Assembly (NCBI RefSeq): GCF_030463535.1
Contig: NC_132901.1
Location: 558,980-622,979 of the forward strand
DNA length: 64,000 nt
Source of the DNA: Salminus brasiliensis
Taxonomy: Eukaryota > Chordata > Actinopteri > Characiformes > Bryconidae
Direction: 5' to 3'
Position numbers and translations under genes: made by a program. The number at the start of each line of letters is the position of its first letter. Within the stretch, counting starts at the first letter, position 1. The notes beneath the pieces are model-generated. The model was not told the origin of the DNA. It saw only the letters and a program-made list of their open reading frames with translations, and did not search any database. Below, piece by piece: positions 1-12,513 of this stretch.

Positions 1-240
1 TTTTTCTAAAACCTTCTTACTCCACCACAACTCTTCTAGAATCTACTGATTTCAACCTAACATTGCAGAACATTCTGATTGTCCTCTAATTCGTAATTCA
101 TGTAACTTTACCTTACCCATTCTAGAATCATCAGAATTGAACTGAACTCTTCTAGAACCTTCTACCTCCACTCTAACACGTCTGGAAGCTGTTGACTGTT
201 GATTTTTTTAGAACATTCTTTACTCACTTTCACTTAGTAA
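1..240. repeat. Degenerate TTCTAGAA-rich repeat
   Basis: The stretch is full of short imperfect copies of CTTCTAGAA with CTAAC and ACCTTCTAC neighbours. Similar words appear in the opposite orientation at about 840-1560, so the two blocks look like diverged inverted copies flanking the plus-strand tail exon. No coding potential is seen. Whether this is a decayed minisatellite or a mobile-element remnant cannot be told from the sequence alone. Confidence 0.4.
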
Positions 241-347
241 CTACTTTTTGTTTATGAAAAATGTAATAAAAACACAATTTCCTTTGACATGTTACATAAC
301 TCTTCAATAAAGGTTTCTAAAAGACACATGTTTTTAAATCTCCTCAG

Positions 348-476
348 GCTGGAGAAGATGAGGTGTGTTACACTTCATTAGATTTCCCAAGCAGAGGACA
401 GAAACATCTGAAGATGAAGAAGAGAGTGGATAGCTCTGATCTCTGTACATATTCTCATGTTCAGTACAAAGTTTAA
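348..476 (+). CDS. Terminal tyrosine-motif exon of a plus-strand receptor gene (5' exons outside the window)
   Basis: This is the last coding exon of a receptor of the same family, but on the opposite strand to every other member here. A CTCCTCAG acceptor ends at 347 and the exon is 129 nt, giving 42 residues and a TAA stop. Length and reading frame equal the last exon of gene A. It carries two tyrosine motifs: VCYTSL, which fits the ITIM pattern V/I/L/S-x-Y-x-x-L/V/I, and CTYSHV, where the -2 residue is Cys, so the second motif is weak. Between them is the family's RGQKHLKMKK basic stretch. The transmembrane and V exons must lie before base 1. A terminal exon this similar without a recoverable upstream gene could also be a stray fragment, but the intact acceptor, frame and downstream AATAAA favour a real gene end. 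It is tail-to-tail with gene A. Confidence 0.75.
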   Translation, partial: AGEDEVCYTSLDFPSRGQKHLKMKKRVDSSDLCTYSHVQYKV

Positions 477-681
477 CTGAGTGTAACACTGCTGAGGAAC
501 CTTTGTAACCTTCTGGAGGCCATGGAGATCCAGCATTGGCTTTTTTTATCTGACCATCTAGAAACAGTGAAGAAATAATCAGCCTATCAGTTTATTCAAC
601 TGTCATCCCAACATTGTTTGTTACACACAATATTTACAGTCACGTGTTAATAGATAGTGTTAATAGATTTTATGAATATGA

Positions 682-687
682 ATAAAA
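682..687 (+). terminator. Polyadenylation signal of the plus-strand receptor gene
   Basis: AATAAA lies 206 bp after the TAA of the 348-476 exon. A second AATAAA lies near 745. Assigned by position only. Confidence 0.5.
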
Positions 688-839
688 ATTGGTTTTTGTC
701 CTCAATTAAAATTTCGTCTCTTTTCCACTAACATCATTACACATTAATAAACTCCTGATCAAATTCTAGACTATGACCGAATCTCTGCAGTATGTTAGTG
801 TAACACAGAGGAGCCTGACGAAGAGCCTGAAGTCAAAAA

Positions 840-1560
840 ACAGGCAGAAGAGTTTAAAACCAGAAACCTCTAGAAAGTAGGAAACATGTCTGCAGAAGAA
901 GAAGATCCTAGACGAGTGAATGTAGAGTCAAAAGTCTAGATGGATTCAGAAGTTCCAGAAGAGTCAAAGTGTTGTCCGAATATTCTAGAGGAGTGAGGGT
1001 GAGAGTGAGGTAAGTGATTTCTAGAAAAGTGATGGTGGACACTGAAGGTGTTGGAAGAGTTAAGGCCGTGGTACACCTCTGTGCCAACACGCCCCACACA
1101 ATAAAGTTCTGAAGGAAGAGCGCCAATAAACTTTGTATACAGGAGCTCCTGTGACTAGTGTTTTCAGTATTTCCCCACTTCGTTGACCCAGCCTACTCCA
1201 TGTGTCTTTTAAAACACTGGAATCCTTACATTTACATTGAATTTGTTCAAGTCAAAAGTCATACAATTATTTTGGTTTAGATTTAATGCAAAAATGAAGG
1301 AATCCTGCATGGCATGATGAGGAATTGAACACTGAGTCCTTGATACATCTATCAAAGAAAAAGGTTGATTTGGCACTGATCTGCATGGCACAGTGGCGGG
1401 TGTTGAAGAAAGGCAGAAAAAGCATTTAGAAGGAATCACAGGGTGCTAGAAGACTTAGGGTAGAGTCAGAAGCTTCCAGAAGAGTGAGGGTAGAAACAGA
1501 AGTTTCTAGAAAAATAGACAGATTCAGAATGCATTAAAAAGAGTTCTACAGTTAGGGTTG
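840..1560. repeat. Degenerate minisatellite-like tract (TCTAGA / AGAGTGAGGGT words)
   Basis: Loosely repeated units built from TTCTAGA, AGAGTGAGGG and AGTCAGAAG recur at irregular 25-40 bp spacing, interrupted by unrelated sequence around 1100-1430. The rest of 688-2408 shows no exon, transposase or other recognisable gene. Confidence 0.4.
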
Positions 1561-1903
1561 TTGCCTATGTGGTCAGTCAGTAGGTTGTAGAAAACTAAGA
1601 TTAGAGTTTCTGCTCAAACAAAAGAGCATCAGAATGTCAAAGAACTCAAGTAAGAAGATGCCTTCTCTTGAAGCCCTCGAGTGATGGTTTCCTGTTTGTA
1701 TTAAGTGACTGTCGCTATCCGTGGTGCTGAAAAATTGAAGGGAAGACTCACAATGAGCATTGGTCTTTAACCCCCTGCTACTGCCCAGTTTACCCAGACA
1801 GTCCGCTCAATGAAGATTTGCAGCAGACTTATTCAAACCAGTTAATCCACATTACTTAAAATCTTTGACCTGCGACCAAGGTGAACCAAAATACAACTGA
1901 GAT

Positions 1904-1949
1904 CATAATAATAAAAATAATAATAAGAAGAAGAAGAAGAAGAAGAAGG
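1904..1949. repeat. Microsatellite (AAT)n/(AAG)n
   Basis: Compound trinucleotide run: AAT repeats pass directly into about eight AAG repeats. Confidence 0.85.
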
Positions 1950-2256
1950 ATTTAGAGAAGATTACTGAGCCTTGAGGTTCTGACAGCATCACAAAAATAC
2001 ATTTGAAAGGATTTTCATATTAATGTTTCCTAGTTTGATCAATGTATGGACACAAGATTCCTTTGCAAACATCTAACATATATTAAAAAGTGGAAAGTAC
2101 ACAGAGGTATACAGAAAATAATGGAGATGCAAAAAGTAAAGTCAACAGATAAACAGTTTTCTCAGAATGATGTTTTAATTAGGATTAATGAAGCATAAAC
2201 ATGATGCCTTAAAAATGTCAAAAATATAAGAGAAAATGTAGTCATTATAGATTTAG

Positions 2257-2308
2257 TAGTATTAGTAATAATAATAATAATAATAATAGTAATAATAATA
2301 ATAATAAA
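2257..2308. repeat. Microsatellite (AAT)n
   Basis: Run of AAT units with a few AGT interruptions, about 100-150 bp downstream of the stop codon of gene A. It probably lies in or just past the 3' UTR. Confidence 0.8.
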
Positions 2309-2408
2309 ATAATTAGTTCTAGTAAAAAATAACAAGTGAAAGTAATTGATTCACTGATTGATCTTCCAGTATGTGACACATTCCTTTCCATTTTAATTAA
2401 ATAAAGGT

Positions 2409-4463
2409 TTATGATCTCTCTGTTTTAACCTCAGAATAAGTGCTGAAAGCTGACCTCTCAATTTTCTTCTTCTTCAGAGGTTTCTGTTGTCTGCTTGGGA
2501 GATCCAATGAAGCATAACACACCTCACCTCCTCCAACCTGCAATCAATTTCACAACAGTTTGCATTTTTAAGATTTCTTCTAAAAAGACAGATTTAAAAC
2601 TATGGCATTTTAGGGTTTAGAACTTAGGGTTAGTGAGAGATAACCTAGATTAATGTTTATAAATTAAAAGGAATAAGCTGTTAAAATATTGTAAGATGTA
2701 AATAGATGTAAATATTGTCAATACATTATATACAAATTATATTGCACTTGTAAAATATCTGGAAATAACATTTACAAGAAGAAAAAAAACATCTTAACAG
2801 TATGAAGAAATCCTACTGACAGGAACCAAGACTTAAAAAGGAAAGACCTCTAAGGATGTTACTTGTCCCAAATTCACAAGTCCCCACCCAGGACACAGGA
2901 ATTGTGTAAGGGATGGGCTTATTGTCACTGGTTTTCCTTCACACAGAAGAATTCAATCTGAACCATGGATCAACTGAGTAATTTTAAACATCACTTGTGC
3001 ATTTGCAAAAGTGTACCCCGGTATCTCCAGGGACCCTGTGTTTAAGGTTCTCCCAGGGTACCTGGTAGAAGTGACACTGGACAGGGATGTCTGGAAATGA
3101 TTGCTTGCCCTATTGCCACTGTAGTTCTGAACTGGATCAAGTGGACTTGAGAAGGAGAATATGTAGAAGAACCACTAATTGTAGAAGAACTGGAAGGGTA
3201 TGAGGAACAACTACTGTGAGGAACCAAAGGTCCAAAAAACACCACAGAAAAGAACCAAATGTAAGCAATTCTGCCTTCAGACAGTGTGAGTGAGCATATT
3301 TCCCCATACCTGGTCAACTGTTTCGCTTGTTCTGTCTTTCCAATTCTTTGTTTTGCCTCTCTGTTCCAGACAAACTTTGGATTCTGCCATAAATACAACC
3401 ATTACATGTCCAGCCTGATGAAATCAGACTTCATACCAAAGCAGTTCTACATTTTCCTTGTATTTGTATCAAAAAAGCACAAATGATTGTTGTGTGCTCA
3501 ACAGACTCATTGACTAATCTATCTTTGAAATGATACAAGCAATTTCAGAAAGGGAATTGGAGGGTTAGGGTCAGTACCTTTAGTTCTGGTTCTGCAGATG
3601 CAGTACACACAGGTGGAGGAGAGCAGTGAAGAGAAGACGGCACTCAAAGGGCACACAGTGACCAGAAGCTTCCAGCAGGTGCTACAGTCTGATACAGGAG
3701 GAGTGGAGGTGGGTAGGGTGAGGTTGAAGCAAGGGTCTGAAATCAGACAGGATTTGGAGAAGAATGAAGTACAGCTAGAACTCGAGTGACCTCACAAATC
3801 CTTCTGCTCTCATAACTGTCTCAGTTTACCACAGCATAGAAGAATCATGGGACAATTAAAGAGTTCTTGTAGTTTTATGGTTTTAAGCTTAAAAATACTT
3901 ATAAATCTCAGGTCAGAAGAGTCAGAAGATCAGAGATCTTACCCAGGAGAGAGAGTCGAGTGGTTCTGTTCCCATAATGATAAATGTCCTTAAAGAGTGT
4001 AACTCCACTTTTATCTGTGGTAAGCTTTGTCTCCTTTATAGCGCAGTAGTACAGACCCAGATCTGATTCTGAGACGTTCTTCACCAGCAGGTCATGAGTT
4101 TGGTTGGATGGATTCCATACACCAGAGTAGCGTGGACGGTCACCGTTCATAAAATTCATAACTGACAGAATGAAAGGAGGTTGACGGTCATGTGAGCAGT
4201 TTCTAAACCAAACTGTAATTAATCCACTCTTCCAAACACAGTCGCTGTAGAGAGTGACAGTATCTCCTGGTCTGACTCTCATCTCCACTTCTTCTGCTCC
4301 AGAGATCCTGGAGAACCAAACACCTGAAACCCCTGAAACACACCAACCTCCCTTTAGACTCAGAAGATGCAGAAGATCAGCAGATCTCATCCAGTTGAAA
4401 ATGATCAGATATAATAGTCTACTTACACACGAGTTTGAGGAGAACAGCTCTCGACTTCTCCAT
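2409..4463 (-). CDS. Receptor gene A: V-set Ig, transmembrane, two-ITIM tail
   Basis: Predicted type I leukocyte-type receptor, 250 residues. Exons (minus strand, 5' to 3'): 4427-4463 signal peptide start MEKSRAVLLKLV; 3943-4323 V domain; 3578-3736 stalk and transmembrane; 3310-3356 juxtamembrane; 2409-2537 tail. Lengths 37+381+159+47+129 sum to 753 nt, in frame. The V domain has TLYSDC, a core Trp in VWFRNC and DLGLYYC, so three cysteines, plus N-glycosylation sequons NCS, NQT, NVS and NRT. The transmembrane segment after CWKLL is uncharged and Cys-rich, ending in ICRTRTK. The tail has VCYASL and STYSEV, both matching the ITIM pattern, separated by a lysine run. Exon 4 (reads GKTKNWKDRT) is the least certain exon: it resembles no other copy and its acceptor is weak. 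The stalk is longer than in B or D. The family name is not assigned. Confidence 0.8.
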
Positions 4464-4528
4464 CTCAGACACTGCTGCTGGGGGACTGATGGTGAAGAGG
4501 GTCTTTGAAGCGGATGTGTGTCGAAATC

Positions 4529-4548
4529 TGATTGGTCCACGTCAGTGG
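4529..4548 (-). promoter_or_regulatory. Proximal CRE-like/CCAAT module of gene A
   Basis: On the minus strand this reads CCACTGACGTGGACCAATCA with one variation at the edge: a CRE/ATF-like TGACGTGG immediately followed by an NF-Y-type CCAAT box, 66 bp before the ATG. The same module at almost the same distance precedes every gene of the cluster. Factor names are inferred from motif resemblance only. Confidence 0.65.
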
Positions 4549-5084
4549 AAAATGTCTTGCTTTCTACATTTTCAGCGTTTGTTGTGTGCCTACGAAACCA
4601 CTTGTTTAAACATCACAGGCCAATCACAGGCTTGCTTTTGGTCTCCATTCTCAGAAGAGCCTTCAGTGCAGATGTTTTTCACACCTAACTAGTTCACGCG
4701 AATGGAATATTTGTCTTGTCTAAGGAGGTTTGGGGTGCCAGTAAATAGACTATAGGCGCCATGGTAAACCAACTTCCTGTTTCCATTCAAATTGACGAGA
4801 CATGGTCGATTCAGCCTTTCTACAGAATATGAGCAGATCTCAGTTTCCACTACGGGTTTGGGAACTAAGCGTCTTTTAAAGTGCAGTTTAAGACCAGTGA
4901 CCCATGTAGTGTATGGATTACATCTTCATCAAAAAGAAGTCATCTTTAACCTACATAGTTTTATCCAATCAAACCCAACAGCACTGATATGAGAGATACC
5001 TTCCAGATGCAGGTACATGTAGAGAGGTTTGAGACCTACACGACATTGAGCAGATCTTCAGTCAGTCTTTGCCATCAGTCAGAT

Positions 5085-5113
5085 GGCCTCAATGTGGGTT
5101 TCCTGTTGTAGTG
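5085..5113 (-). promoter_or_regulatory. Distal conserved block (RUNX/ETS-like) upstream of gene A
   Basis: Plus-strand core AATGTGGGTTTCCTGTTG, about 620 bp before the ATG. TGTGGG resembles a RUNX site and TTTCCTG an ETS site. This block recurs upstream of nearly all members even where the flanks have diverged. Confidence 0.5.
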
Positions 5114-5939
5114 TCTAGTGGAGAGGGGGGGAGGGCATTGTTTTGATGATGTATTTGACATACTAACCCACCACAGGTTTAAAGACCCCTAGGTTTAGGG
5201 CACCAGTCCGAGCTTTGCTCTGTCTTCAGTGGTTTGTGGAAAGCCTCTATTTAAGCCATCTTACACATCCATCTTTCCACCTTTAGCTCTCTTCAGTTAC
5301 AGAAGAGCAGGAGTCTACAGCTGAGCTTATCCTGTTCTGCACACAAGCTTATATAGTCTGCAATCCTGTCCTTCTTACCTCAGGCTCTAACAGCCCTCAT
5401 TGACCTCTGGTACTGCTCCAGATCTTCCAGCAGTTCAGCCTCCAGAGGTTCTGCCTCTCTGATTCTTCAAGTACCAGTTCTTCCAAGTAGATGACCCTAA
5501 ATTAGTCCCCGCTGACACAAACCTGAGATTCCAGAAGATGCTACAGCATCGCTACTACCTCTCCTCTCTGCAGTTTCCCACATTCATTTTGTACTTACAG
5601 GAAGGAATGAAGGGGTCCTGCCCAAGTGTTGCTATGCCAGGACGTGTAACTGCAGGATCTACTGCTACTGTTGATATGCATGGGAGTCGCTCAACAATGG
5701 CATCTGTTTACATAAAAAGTGCCACACTTCAATAAAAAGAGCCAATCAGAATGCTGGATAATCAGTAGCCACTACAAACTATCTTTCTCAGATTTTATCA
5801 GTAATGAAACATTTGAACCTTCAGTTTCCAGTGTTTTGGTCTCTCCCCATTCATAGAGATTGGAGTCTGAGTGAACATCCAATCAAGCCTAAATTTGTTA
5901 TTGTGAAATGAATGACACTCAGAGTCACACTCACAGTAT
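5114..5939. other. Intergenic; left end of a duplicated segment starts at 5371
   Basis: No exon is visible. From 5371 onward the sequence is nearly identical to 58548 onward, with a constant offset of 53177 bp to about 8.0 kb. The 170 bp before 5371 have no counterpart at the other copy, where a LINE end is found instead. Confidence 0.7.
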
Positions 5940-5945
5940 TTTATT
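5940..5945 (-). terminator. Polyadenylation signal of gene B
   Basis: Minus-strand AATAAA in the same sequence context as the signal of D (14089) and M (59117). It lies beyond the Tc1 insertion, so the element would be inside the 3' UTR. Confidence 0.55.
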
Positions 5946-6036
5946 ACAGTATCAACAATCCACACAATTCAACTTCATCCAATAACACCTGACCTAATTG
6001 ACCGAATGCACAGATACTCCAAGCCAACTCCAGTTA

Positions 6037-7048
<1,012 letters not shown>

Positions 7049-7093
7049 TACCTTTAGCTTCCACCTCAGGAACCTTCCAATATATATGTACTC

Positions 7094-9016
7094 TTATAAT
7101 CTCTCAGTTTTAATGTCAGAATATGTGCTGAAATCAGAGCTCTCAACTGTCTTCTTCTTCTTCAGACATTTCTGTCCTCTGCTTGGGAGATCCAGCGATG
7201 CATAACACACCTCACCTTCTCCTCCGTCCTGCAGATATTAAAAGTCAGATCTTAAGAGGGTGACCTGAGCTTGACTGATTGTCTTAAAATTCTAAAATTC
7301 GACTGGAAAATAAACTATGCAGATGTTTCCACTAAAGCTAAAGGGTCATTTAGAAAATCAAAATAACACCTCATCCAGTCCAGAGGCGAGGGAGCGTGAA
7401 CTGAATTAATGTTTGGGGGTGGGTCCAAAGATTGTTGGGGGGAAGAACGTCGTCTCTAGGTAACATCTATTTAATAATCCATCTGCTCAAGTTGTTGTTT
7501 CAGTATTTGGGACCATTTAAAGTCCATTTTAGAACCTTAAGCTGATTCTCAATGACGTGGAACCCTCAACCTTCTAGACTGCTGCTGCCTGTTTCCTCTG
7601 CACTGTTTGCACTGTTGGCGCTAAATGTAATCTTTTCAATCAAAGTTGTAGCTAAGTGGCTAATGCTAACAGGGTTAGGACTCAAGGCTATATACAGTTT
7701 TTAATGTAAATGATATGGTAAATGTTTTGAGTGTGTGTGGGCGAGTAAGGGAGAGAGAGTTACAGAGAGGTGGTAACCACAAATGTTTCAATGAGAGGCT
7801 TGAGCAAGGCCATTTACGGTACAGGTGTTAACTGTTTGTACCGTTTCATTCTTTCTGCTCTTCCGACATGATCGTCTGTTTCTCAGCTCCTGACCAGCTT
7901 CTTCTTCTGCTATGAAAGATCATTAATATTAAGTCAGACAATATCATCTAATTAAAACAAAGATCTACAGAAATAAAGTGGTTCTGATTCTTCAACACTA
8001 GAACCATCAAAGATCTACAGATTACAGCTGTGGTCAATCATAGGACATGCTGAACTTCTGTCAACTCAATGCTCAAACTGTCTTTTACTGTGAGGGGACA
8101 GCAGTGGACAACAGGGTAACATCAAATCAGAGCCCTTAGAAAAGTCCAGTCGTAGTGAGGTACCTTTGGTTCTTGTTCTGCAGAGGAAGTACACACAGGT
8201 GGAGGAGAGGAGAACACACACAGGACACACACTGACCAACAGCTTCCAGCAGCTGCATTCTGATACAGGAGGGGTGGAGGTGGTCTGCAGGTCTGAAATC
8301 AGAGAGGATTTGGAGAAGATTGAAGGCAGGAGATCTCAACATGTAAAGATAAAGTACAGCTAGAACTCGAGTGACCTCAGAAATCCTTCTGCTCTCATAA
8401 CTGTCTCAGTTTACCACAGCATAGAAGAATCATGGGACAATTGGGACATGGTTTTAAGCTTAAAAATACTTGTCAGAAGATCAGAGTGAGGGATCTTACC
8501 CAGGAGAGAAAGTCGAGTGGTTCTGTTCCCATAATGATAAATGCCTTTAGAGAGTATAACTCCATTTTTATCTTTGGTAAGGTTCTTCTTATGTATAGCA
8601 CAGTAGTACAAACCCAGATCTGATTCAGAGACGTTCTTCACCAGCAGGTCATGAGTTTGGTTGGATGGATTCCATACACCAGAGTAGCGTGGACGGTCAC
8701 CATTCATAAAATTCATAACTGACAGAATGAAAGGAGGTTGATGGTCATGTGAGCAGTTTCTAAACCAAACTGTATATAATCCACTCTTCCAAACACAGTC
8801 GCTGTAGAGAGTGACATTATCTCCTGGTCTGACTCTCAACTCCACTTCTTCTGCTCCAGAGATCCTGGAGAACCAAACACCTGAAACCCCTGAAACACAC
8901 CAACCTCCCTTTAGACTCAATGCAGAAGATCAGCAGATCTCATCCAGTTGAGAATGATCAGATATAATAGTCTACTTACACACGAGTTTGAGGAGAACAG
9001 CTCTCGACTTCTCCAT
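7094..9016 (-). CDS. Receptor gene B: V-set Ig, transmembrane, two-ITIM tail
   Basis: Predicted inhibitory receptor of 248 residues. Exons: 8980-9016 (MEKSRAVLLKLV), 8500-8880 V domain, 8164-8292 stalk and transmembrane, 7842-7906 juxtamembrane, 7094-7228 tail; 37+381+129+65+135 = 747 nt, in frame. The V domain reads TLYSDC, VWFRNC and DLGLYYC (three cysteines) and ends GNRTTRLSLLG at the phase-1 donor. The transmembrane exon is four residues shorter than in C or I but still has about 21 uncharged residues. Exon 4 is strongly charged (EEEAGQELRNRRSCRKSRK). The tail carries VCYASL and STYSDI, both ITIM-like, so recruitment of SH2 phosphatases is inferred. The hydrophobic core of the signal peptide is interrupted by a Lys, as in A, C, D and E. 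A second in-frame acceptor lies 9 nt upstream of the V exon (end 8889). Confidence 0.85.
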
Positions 9017-9083
9017 CTCAGACACTGCTGCTGGGTGGTTGATGGTGATGAGGGTCTTTGAAGCGGATGTGTGTATTGAGCTC

Positions 9084-9103
9084 TGATTGGTCCACGTCAG
9101 TGG
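9084..9103 (-). promoter_or_regulatory. Proximal CRE-like/CCAAT module of gene B
   Basis: Perfect copy of the module, 68 bp before the ATG. Confidence 0.65.
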
Positions 9104-9240
9104 AAAATGTCTCTGTATCTAAATTATCAGCGTTCGTCAGGTTCAAAAATAACCACGTGCAAAAACAACACAGGCCAATCACAGGCTTGCGTTCGGTCAC
9201 CTTTCTTAGAACAGCCTTCAGTGTAGATGTTTCTCACGTC

Positions 9241-9260
9241 TGATTGGTCCACATCAATGG
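9241..9260 (-). promoter_or_regulatory. Second CCAAT-containing copy upstream of gene B
   Basis: TGATTGGTCCACATCAATGG on the plus strand, about 140 bp further upstream than the main module; the CRE-like half is degraded. D, E and M have a counterpart near 17744, 21114 and 62426. Confidence 0.45.
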
Positions 9261-9707
9261 AGTATTTCTCTTGTCTGAGCAGATTTGGGGTAGGGGTAAA
9301 TAGACTATAGGAGGCTTTGGTAAACCAGCTTCCTGTTTCCATTCAAATTGACAAGATATGGTCAGTTCAGCCTTTCTACAGAATTAGAGCAGAGCAGAAG
9401 GTCTGAGAGCAAGTGTTTATCCAATAAACAGATGCTCCTTAAAAGTGCAGTTTAGGACCAGTGACTCATGTAGTTTACTGTATTATATTATATCCGCCAA
9501 ATGAGAGGTCACTTTAACACACACTCAATCAAATCCGACAGCACTGTAATGAGAGATACAGTATAGAGTGATGGTACAGCTGATTGGGTGCTAATTTTAA
9601 CTGGTGAAAAGCTCTTTATATAGTTATTAGGTAAATCTTCTACATTTAGAGAGGTTTTAGGCCTATATGACATACAGGAGATATTTCATCCTTAATACCA
9701 GTCAGAG

Positions 9708-9740
9708 GGCCTCAATGTGGGTTTCCTGTTGCAGTGTGGC
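9708..9740 (-). promoter_or_regulatory. Distal conserved block upstream of gene B
   Basis: Core AATGTGGGTTTCCTGTTGC, about 700 bp before the ATG, within flank shared with D (18170) and M (62893). Confidence 0.5.
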
Positions 9741-10958
9741 TGCAGAGTGTATGGTGTTGTTTTGCTTGATAGACAAACCAACCACAGTTTTTTTCTTTAT
9801 TATTGCCCTAGCTTTGTCCTGTCATGCCAGTGGGTTGTGGTAAACCCCTAATAAGGTCATACAACACTTGCAATTGACCACCTCTAGCTTTTCTTAAATT
9901 TGATCAGTTATTAAAATTTTTACATTCAGTTCTGAGTGTTTTGGTCTCTGCCCATTTGTATAGATTGGAGCCTGATCTTGTGTGACTGGAAAAAACTTCC
10001 TGGTGGCGTTGCACAGATGGCTCCTGAGTGAACAGACTCTTCCACCACTTTTCTTTTCATTTCCAGACATAAGTAACTCCTTCCTTTCCTTGTTGCATTG
10101 AACTGAGGGATAATCGATAATAGTGTCCAACATAACCTCTCTCAAAACGGACCAGTTCTAAGAGTGCATCATGGACATGCAAGTATACTCAACTTTGACG
10201 CTTTCATCTATTTTACATACTATACTTACATACTGCATATTCAATAAATGGTTAGTATTAGTAATTAGTTTGCAAATGAGTGACACACCCAAAGACTTCT
10301 CCCATCTTGTCAGTTTGGAACTGTTCTACTGTCAGTGGTTCGAAGGACCTATCGTCTATGTCAATAATGTTTTGCTGGATTTCCATCATTGACCAGGTAC
10401 CTTCACTTTCAGTCACGTTCAGCACTTTAATCCAATACAGCCTGAATGTGTTAGTGTGAGATGAATGATACACAGAGTAACTCATAGTTGTACATACTGG
10501 TCATGCACATCTGGAGAAAGACATGTTGCCAGTGTTACTGTTCTCCCTTTATTTACAGCCTCTAATACACACAATTTAAGGACACTGATCAAGTGTCCAA
10601 CCCTGGCAGCCTAGCAGAGACAGACATGTATCCCACAACCCTGTGACCAATAACCCAGTGTTGTAACCACAGAGCCACCGCAGCCATGTAGAGTCATGAG
10701 ATATCTACCCATTGTTTGTATAACACGTCATACAGCAAGTCTGTTTACATAACTTATTCTTTAGTTTGGACTATCTAGAACCTTCCTTAAGGCCTCAGGA
10801 CCAGTGATCTGGCCGCTCTGTTCAGTTTGCTCTGAATTTACAGTCTCAATCCCTCCACATAAATCCAGAAAACCCAAAGTGAGACTCAACAGTGTAAACC
10901 ATGTGTTTGGGCAGGAATTCAGGACAGAAATGAAAGACTGATCTGATCTTTACAATCT
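9741..10958. other. Intergenic between genes B and C
   Basis: Largely parallel to 18200-19384 and 62926-63850. No exon, transposase or RNA gene is recognised. Short open frames that recur in the three copies are explained by their common descent. Confidence 0.6.
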
Positions 10959-10964
10959 TTTATT
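10959..10964 (-). terminator. Polyadenylation signal of gene C
   Basis: AATAAA on the minus strand, about 80 bp after the stop codon. It is also present at 19385 (E) and 63847 (N). Confidence 0.65.
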
Positions 10965-11045
10965 TCTTCATTTGCTGTAAAAACATTCAAAAAGCTCAAA
11001 CATGGAGCTTCTAATAAGTGGCGTCTCGGCCTGAAGTTGGCGAGT

Positions 11046-12446
11046 TCAGTCTGATTTGAGGGCAGAGTTCAGAGCTGTGTATGATACTTCAGTGTGACAG
11101 CAGAACTTCCCCCTCATGCTTCTCTCACATTGATGCTTCTCAGCACTGCCCACCTAATTGAGAGAGAAAGAGAGAACTAATCAATACCTACTCAATAACT
11201 ACAGATATCAGTAACTACAGCAGCAGTGTACAGGTGTGTGTGTGATGATGATCTACCTGATACACTTTGTCAGTGAGCAGCTCTCTTCTCTCTTCAGAAC
11301 CTGAGGAGATCAACCAAAGACCACCATCAACACCAGTCTACCAGCCTCTGTCTCTTTATGTGCAGAAGCACCTCCACCATGAGAATGAGCCCCAAAGAAT
11401 GAAGTGTGCATAATAGTAATTACTCAGCGCCCCCTCTGGTGAGGAAGGAGAATGCAGCACCATGAACAGGACAGTGAGACACGTCTGATGAAGAACATTG
11501 AGACATGTAGATCTTTCTAGTGATCAGAGTTCATAAAATGATTAATAAAGTACCTCTGTTTCTGGTTCTGAAGGTGAAGTACACACAGGTGGAGGAGAGC
11601 AGTGAGCAGAGAAGAACACACACAGGACACACACTGACCAGCAGCTTCCAGCACTCTGATATGGGAGGGGTGGAGGTGGTCTGCAGGTCTGAAATCAGAG
11701 AGGATTTGGAGAAGAATGAAGGCAGGAGATCTCAACATGTAAAGATAAAGTACAGCTAGAACTCAAGTGACCTCAGAAATCCTTCTGCTTTCGTAACTGT
11801 CTCAGTTTACCACAGCATAGAAGAATCATGGGACAATTAAAGAGTTCTTGTAGTTTTATGGTTTTAAGCTTTAAAATACTTAAAGAAATTCTCAGGTCAG
11901 AAGAGTCAGAAGATCAGAGTCAGGGATCTTACCCAGGAGAGAGAGTCGAGTGGTTCTGTTCCCATAATGATAGACATCCTTAGAGAGTATAACTCCATTT
12001 TTATCTTTGGTAATGTTTCTCTCGTGTAGAGCGCAGTAGTACAAACCCAGATCTGATTCAGAGACGTTCTTCACCAGCAGGTCATGAGTTTGGTTGGATA
12101 GATTATACACACTGGAGTAACATGGATGGTCATCCCTTGTCAAATCCAGAGCTGAGATAATAAGAGGAGGTTGATGGTCATGTGAGCAATTTCTAAACCA
12201 AACTGTATATAATCCACTCTTCCAAACACAGTCGCTGTAGAGAGTGACATCATCTCCTGGGCTGACTCTCAACTCCACTTCTGCTCCAGAGATCCTGGAG
12301 AACCAAACACTTGAAACCCCTGAAACACACCAACCTCCCTTTAGACTCAATGCAGAAGATCAGCAGATCTCATCCAGTTGAGAATGATCATATATAATAG
12401 TCTACTTACACATGAGTTTGAGGAGAACAGCTCTCGACTTCTTCAT
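11046..12446 (-). CDS. Receptor gene C: V-set Ig, transmembrane, single-ITIM tail
   Basis: Predicted receptor of 236 residues with a tail unlike B. Exons: 12410-12446 (MKKSRAVLLKLM), 11933-12319 V domain, 11554-11688 stalk and transmembrane, 11257-11300 juxtamembrane, 11046-11153 tail; 37+387+135+44+108 = 711 nt, in frame. Exon 4 reads GSEERRELLTDKVYQ. The tail has one clear ITIM, EVSYTAL, and no lysine run. The V domain has TLYSDC, VWFRNC, DLGLYYC and an additional Cys in DHPCYSS, where the paralogue D has Arg. The usual V-exon acceptor CAG is changed to CAA, so splicing must use the alternative AG 9 nt upstream, adding three residues before VWFSR. The transmembrane segment ends YFTFRTRNR instead of ICRTRTK. 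Confidence 0.82.
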
Positions 12447-12513
12447 CTCAGACACTGCTGCTGGGGGACTGATGGTGAAGAGGGTCTTTAAAGCGGATGT
12501 GTGTGTTGAGCTC

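Noticed and set aside
2409-4463. Assignment of the family to NITR
   Set aside because: The single V domain and ITIM tail fit loosely, but the J-like G-x-G motif and usual cysteine pattern of NITR V domains are missing; no name is given.
4529-4548. Possible MHC class II-type X2/Y promoter module
   Set aside because: A TGACG-like and a CCAAT element are both present, but the CCAAT box is in the opposite orientation and directly adjacent rather than at the usual spacing, and no X1 or S box is seen.
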